Shown here piece by piece: positions 60,001 to 64,000 of a DNA stretch of 64,000 nucleotides. A model generated the notes under the pieces. It was given only the letters and a program-made list of their open reading frames with translations, was not told where the DNA came from and did not search any database. Position numbers and translations under genes: made by a program. Within the stretch, counting starts at the first letter, position 1; each line of letters opens with the position of its first letter. Source of the stretch: Artemisia argyi (lineage: Eukaryota; Streptophyta; Magnoliopsida; Asterales; Asteraceae); NCBI GenBank assembly GCA_030686995.1, contig CM060703.1, positions 119,766,861 through 119,830,860 on the forward strand, given 5' to 3'.

Positions 60001-60769
60001 TCCTTTGTGTAACATCAGTATCTGAATCATAGCTAGGACTGCTGCTTTCAACCTGTTGTCCTGAAGATGAATCACTTCCCGTGAAAACCAAACTATCATC
60101 TGATGCATCACCCTCATTGACCATATCATCTTCTTTTTGAAAATCTTTCTCTGTCTCTTTTATAATCACCTCAGTTTCCTTTAACTGCATCTCTCTTTCC
60201 TTCTGCTCTTTTTCCCGTTTTAGCTTCTCAATCTCATTCCTTGAAGTGCTTCTTTCTTTTTCATCTGAATCCCTCTTCTTTTTCTGCATCTCCCTCAGAT
60301 GAAGTGATCTTGCATTAAGCACTGTTTCCAGTATGTACATATGATTAAGCAATTGATTTCTAAAGACTTCAACTTCTATGCTAGTGAAGTATTTTTTCCA
60401 TAAACTGCTTGCTGATTCATAATCCCAAGAATTCTTAAATGCTCTCATATCTATGGTCATGAATCCTTTTAACTGTGTCTTGAGCTCTCTAAATCCTACC
60501 ATGCAATCACTTCCCTGTTCAATTTGCATTTCGAGTTGAACTATGTTGTTTAGAAGATTCCTTTTGAAGGTAACAAAGTCCATTTCAGATCCGAAGAGTG
60601 TCTCAAAAGTTCTAAGAAATGATAAACCAAATAATGGTTGACGTGCTTCTGAGAGAACCACACAGTGATGCTTAACTGATTCAAAATGTTTTAAACAATT
60701 TTCTTTGGAGTGCATTGAGAGCTTAATCCTTACTTGCGTCTCTCTTTCATTTTGCTCTTTCATTTCCAT
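57051..60769 (-). pseudogene. Long coiled-coil retroelement ORF with one frameshift
   Basis: Starts at ATG 60767-60769 and reads 488 codons to 59303. One base is gained or lost in an A run near 59320-59330, and the frame then continues to the stop next to 57051, about 1230 codons together. The N-terminal ~170 residues have a helical capsid-like segment (FRELKTQLKGFMTIDMRAFK, WKKYFTSIEVEVFRNQLLNH). A Lys/Glu-rich helix follows (EIEKLKREKEQKEREMQLKE), then an acidic Ser-rich linker. A very long coiled coil then runs across the frameshift. The C-terminus is basic and rich in Phe, Ser and Asn (SFNNGWRSSSSSF), ending WVPKVVV. No zinc knuckle or enzyme domain is seen. I recall homologues in composite-family copia-like polyproteins, so a gag-like role is my best guess. 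Confidence 0.72.
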
Positions 60770-61299
60770 TGTTTAACGATATGTGATAAAGTTGATCTTA
60801 GGATCTTTTAAGATAACAAAGGTTGTTGTTGAAGATTAGATGTTTTGGTGAAGATGAAAGTTCGTTCTCGGTTGATCTGATTGATTTCGTAATTTCCCGC
60901 CAAAAATCGAGTATGAAAATTTTCTTTCTCAAAATTTGAAAATCACTAAGAAATACAATTCTAAGGTTACCTGAAAATTTTGAGATTTGAAAATTTTTTC
61001 GCCAAATTTTACCGAAATTTTTTGAATTTTCGCCTAAAAATTTGAATTTTCGGCCGAAATTTTCAACCTTATACCAAAATTTAAATCTCGCGTAAAAATT
61101 GAACGATTAGTCTCGTGTGAAAAATAAATTTTACTTAACTTTTTTTTTTTTTTTTTTTGCCTAACTCGATAAGTTGGTTCCAATAGGGATTCTAACAGCA
61201 GTGATGGATGGAGCAGGTGCAGCCTCTGTCGACATCTTGAATGGTTTGTAGTAGAATCGGTTTAAAAGATTATCTTCTTAATCAGAGTTTCCAACATAA
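60770..61299 (-). other. Leader of the copia-like element
   Basis: The untranslated stretch between the PBS and the coiled-coil ORF. It includes a T run at 61138-61159 and repeated AAATTTTGAAAATT-like sequence. No gene is seen. Confidence 0.65.
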
Positions 61300-61311
61300 G
61301 CTCTCATACCA
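61300..61311 (-). promoter_or_regulatory. Primer-binding site
   Basis: The minus strand reads TGGTATGAGAGC two bases after the 5' LTR, one change from the common initiator tRNA-Met PBS TGGTATCAGAGC. Confidence 0.8.
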
Positions 61312-61313
61312 CT

Positions 61314-61863
61314 TGTTGGATCGATATACTCTGACCAAACTACTTTGTAGCTTGTAAGGGTTTAACAATATTGAGTAAACTCAACAATATTAATATTGAA
61401 ATACTGTTTAGACCTTGTAAAGTATGCGGAATCTACTAACACAAAGCTTAAGAGGAACTTTTATATTAAACCAAACATGAACCTGCTTGATTACACAGAT
61501 TCACTAAAAACCCTAACTTAACTAATATCGACTTGTAAAGCTCTAAGACTCTTAGAAACTTCGACTAAAACTTATATCGACTAATACCTCTTAAGGCTCC
61601 TTTTATAGATAACATTAAGTCGGTTTACATCATCTACTTGAATGACAAGTAATTATCCCTAACTAATTCTAGAATATTAATACAATATTACGTAATAATC
61701 CTTTAATTAATATTGCACTTAAGTCCTTATTCTCTTCGAAGTACTTTGAATGATCTTCAATATGCAGCAGTACTTTGACCATGTTTGACTTTGATCTTCA
61801 AGCAACACTTTGACACAGTAGTACTTTGAAATACAGAAGTACCTTGAACTTTATATCCCAACA
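61314..61863 (-). repeat. 5' LTR (550 bp) of the copia-like element
   Basis: Partner of 52480-53029. On the coding strand it starts TGTTGGGATATAAAG and ends CGATCCAACA. Confidence 0.92.
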
Positions 61864-61868
61864 TATGC

Positions 61869-63066
61869 TTACTCATATTGATAATGGTTCACCCTTCTTG
61901 ATGTACCCTAGATTTATTTAAGTATTTTTGGATAAACAGCTTGAGGATCTTTCTAAACCTCAAAACTTTTTACCTGTTGTTTCACTTCCACCAAAGGTGT
62001 TTACATTTATGTCTAAGAAGAGTATCAAGTTTTCTAGGGGAAATACACCTTTTACTGCTCATATATTGGAAGTAGCACAAGCTGTTAGGGAAGAAGCTGA
62101 TGCAGCTAGTGATTTTGAACATTCTGAGTCAGCACATACTCCAACACCATCTCATGAATCCCCTCAACTTATTGCTTCAAGTGAAAGACCTGTTTCTTTG
62201 CAAGGTCATGTTTCAAGAGAAAGTACTTCTCAACATGCTGCTTCAAGGGAAAGTACTGCTTCTCTGCAAGGTTCTGGTCCTACTGATTCAGTGCAAGATG
62301 AGAATCCACCATCATCTCCCAATGATTATACTTCAACAAATGGGTCTCAAACATCTAGAGGAGATGAGGGAGAATTGGATAATTATGCTTTAACTAGAGA
62401 GTTTAGAAGGCTCAAGAAGGTGGTTAATGCTCATGCTGATCAAATATTGAAATTGAAAGCCAAGTTAAAATGGTTGAGAAAATCTGTTTGGCCACTAGTT
62501 AAGCATCGCAGGTTTTGGATGAAGCATCGAACAAAATGTGTTTAGAAGTCTAAGAGGGCATCTAAGTCTAAGAAAAAAAAGCTTGGAAAGCATCCTCCAT
62601 TCACATAGGGGAGGAATTTGCAGATAAGAATCTGAATGAAGATGCTGAACCTCATTATCAGGACACATCCCTCCTTAAAGACATTGCTCATCAAGATTAT
62701 GCTGAAAGAAAAAGTGATGAAACTGAGCAAGTTAATTTTGAAGTTGAAAATGTTGCTATTAAGAGTGGAGATATAGAAGAAGTAGACTTGGAAGGCATTG
62801 ATGCTCAAAGTACTGGTGTGCGAAGTACTTTGAAAGGTACTGCTTTGGATTTTGATGAGCAAGTTGGTCCTTCAACAAGAACTTTTGTTGAAGAAGCTGG
62901 TCCTTCAATTCAGCAAGAAGAAGTTAAAGAAAATACTGTTAGTGATGATGAGACTATTGCTATAACAACCCACAAACACCCATTACTATCATTCCCATCA
63001 CAAATACCTATAGTAGGTATTTCACAGGTAAACTTTTTCTTTTTATATACATTATTACTTGCATGA
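61869..63066 (+). pseudogene. Retroelement ORF, 3' fragment
   Basis: Continues the 52109-52479 frame after the insertion (LTHIDNGSPFLMYPRFI). A TAA at 61919-61921 is followed by 61928-62545, which reads DKQLEDLSKPQNFLPVVSLP, KVFTFMSKKSIKFSRGNTPF, a Ser/Glu-rich linker and a Lys/Leu coiled coil (LTREFRRLKKVVNAHADQIL). Stops occur near 62543 and 62606, and a frameshift leads to 62788-63066 (acidic, GPSTRTFVEEAGPSIQQEE). The order of globular part, low-complexity linker and coiled coil matches proteins I recall from composite retroelements. It is not functional here. Confidence 0.62.
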
Positions 63067-64000
63067 CTCACTAGACCTGCTCACGTATCTACACAAGCCA
63101 AATAACTCAACACTCACATCCTATAAACCCCAGGTATGTCAAGCATAAACTCATAACAACACCATAATATGTAATTCACCAATCTAAAACACTAAACATA
63201 AAACAAAACCCTAATAAACCCTAAACTAAAACTTAAGTAGGATTATGTGCTTATCTGAACCTATATGCTTAGTTAAACTAGTATGAATGTGTTCAAGGCT
63301 TAAGTAAGAGTTTATTTAGGAATATTGGGATATATTAGGACTATTAGGCTATAGAATAGAACCCTTAGACTTAGATACAAACCCCCTAAGCCCTAAACCA
63401 TAACTAGGTCATAGATAACTAGAATTTGGTCTAAACCCTCCCAAAACTTCCCTATAGGTCACTACCACTTAGTATAAGTCTTTTAGAACTTAGAAATAGT
63501 TATTAGATACCCTTAGGACACTAACTTAGGCACAAAACCATAGGATAAACCCTAGTCTCTCACTAAACCCACTTAGGTCATTTAGGCTACAAAACTAGGT
63601 CAAACCTTCCCAAAACTTTTACATAGGTTACCCACATTTAGAATAAACCCTTTAGGTCTTAGGATTAGTCACTAGACACACTTAGGAACTTAATTTAGGC
63701 ACTAAACCTTAGGTAAAACCTTAAACACATAGTAAGTAGAAACTAAGTCTAAACTTAACTAAAACTTAGTAAAACCTAAACATAAGCACCTTAAACACCT
63801 CAACCTAGCACCCTAACACCTTAGTCATACACAAACACACACCCTAACACCTCTAAGCACACACACAAGTAGGTGCATCACCTACTTGACTAATCTACCA
63901 CTAATCACCACTAATCTACCCTAAACCTCCCCTAATCCACCACTAAACCACCCCTAATCACCCCTAATCACCCTTAAACCCACCAAGCAGCTTACAAGAA
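63067..64000. other. Unassigned C-rich, G-poor sequence at the right edge
   Basis: There is no ORF of note. It is full of irregular CCCTAAAC, ACCCTA and CTTAGG strings, and a ~160-bp pattern seems to recur loosely (for example CTAGGTCA...AAAACTTCCCTATAGGT near 63420 and GGTCAAACCTTCCCAAAACTTTTACATAGGT near 63597). It may be part of another retroelement interior. Confidence 0.45.

Larger units (their letters stand above)
52480..61863 (-). mobile_element. 9.4-kb copia-like non-autonomous LTR element
   Basis: Two 550-bp LTRs (TGTTGGATCG...CAACA) lie at 52480-53029 and 61314-61863, differing at only a few percent of positions. The flanks are TATGT (52475-52479) and TATGC (61864-61868), a target duplication with one substitution; the interrupted ORF frame supports TATGC as original. 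The PBS and polypurine tract give minus-strand orientation. It encodes a long coiled-coil ORF and a small 3' ORF but no protease, integrase or reverse transcriptase, so it is defective or a parasite of a related element. A second LTR-like unit lies inside it (54333-54672). Confidence 0.88.

Noticed and set aside
63100..64000. Interstitial telomere repeats (CCCTAAA)
   Set aside because: The motifs are irregular and scattered, never in tandem. The region is simply C- and A-rich.

Overview
This looks like AT-rich, intron-bearing plant DNA made almost entirely of transposable elements nested inside one another. I see no gene that is clearly an intact host gene. The retroelement ORFs resemble families I know mainly from daisy-family (Asteraceae) genomes: the Cys-rich ORF at 40 kb, the coiled-coil ORF at 57-61 kb and the split ORF at 52/62 kb. 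Asteraceae is therefore my best guess, but it is an inference from memory, not a search result.

Layout. (1) 1-869 is unassigned AT-rich DNA ending in a (TA)n run. (2) About 942-52108 is one old Ty3/gypsy chromovirus (Tekay-like) on the minus strand. Its 3' LTR lies at the left, its gag-pol at 10.9-20.0 kb, an extra ORF at 20.4-21.8 kb, and its 5' LTR at the right. Four later insertions have stretched it. A 7.5-kb non-autonomous LTR element (2524-10073, TSD TCAGT) sits in the 3' LTR and itself contains a SINE (8959-9291, 18-bp TSD). A rearranged LTR element (12250-16747, TSD CCCTC) splits pol between RNase H and integrase. A 26.2-kb CACTA DNA transposon (24310-50540, TSD TTC) sits in the 5' LTR. 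(3) 52109-63066 is a plus-strand retroelement ORF split by a 9.4-kb copia-like element on the minus strand (52480-61863). (4) 63067-64000 is unassigned.

The CACTA element is the most interesting object. It has matching CACTA termini, large ~180-bp subterminal arrays and no visible transposase. It carries host-gene fragments with recognisable exon/intron borders: the last exons of a PMS1-type MutL homologue and, just upstream on the same strand, an exon of a MutS2-like protein. At the other end are two exons of a type I metacaspase and an unidentified first-exon-like fragment. It has also received a 10.8-kb LTR element (33284-44041, TSD GATAG), a hAT-type element (47044-48008), a second hAT-like element and a fold-back MITE.

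Several insertions are supported by an unoccupied copy of the same site in the sister LTR. The order of events can therefore be read from the sequence alone. The coding regions carry premature stops and frameshifts, many compatible with C-to-T change at CGA or CAG codons, as expected for old methylated elements. Motif assignments come from reading the translations; I ran no database search.
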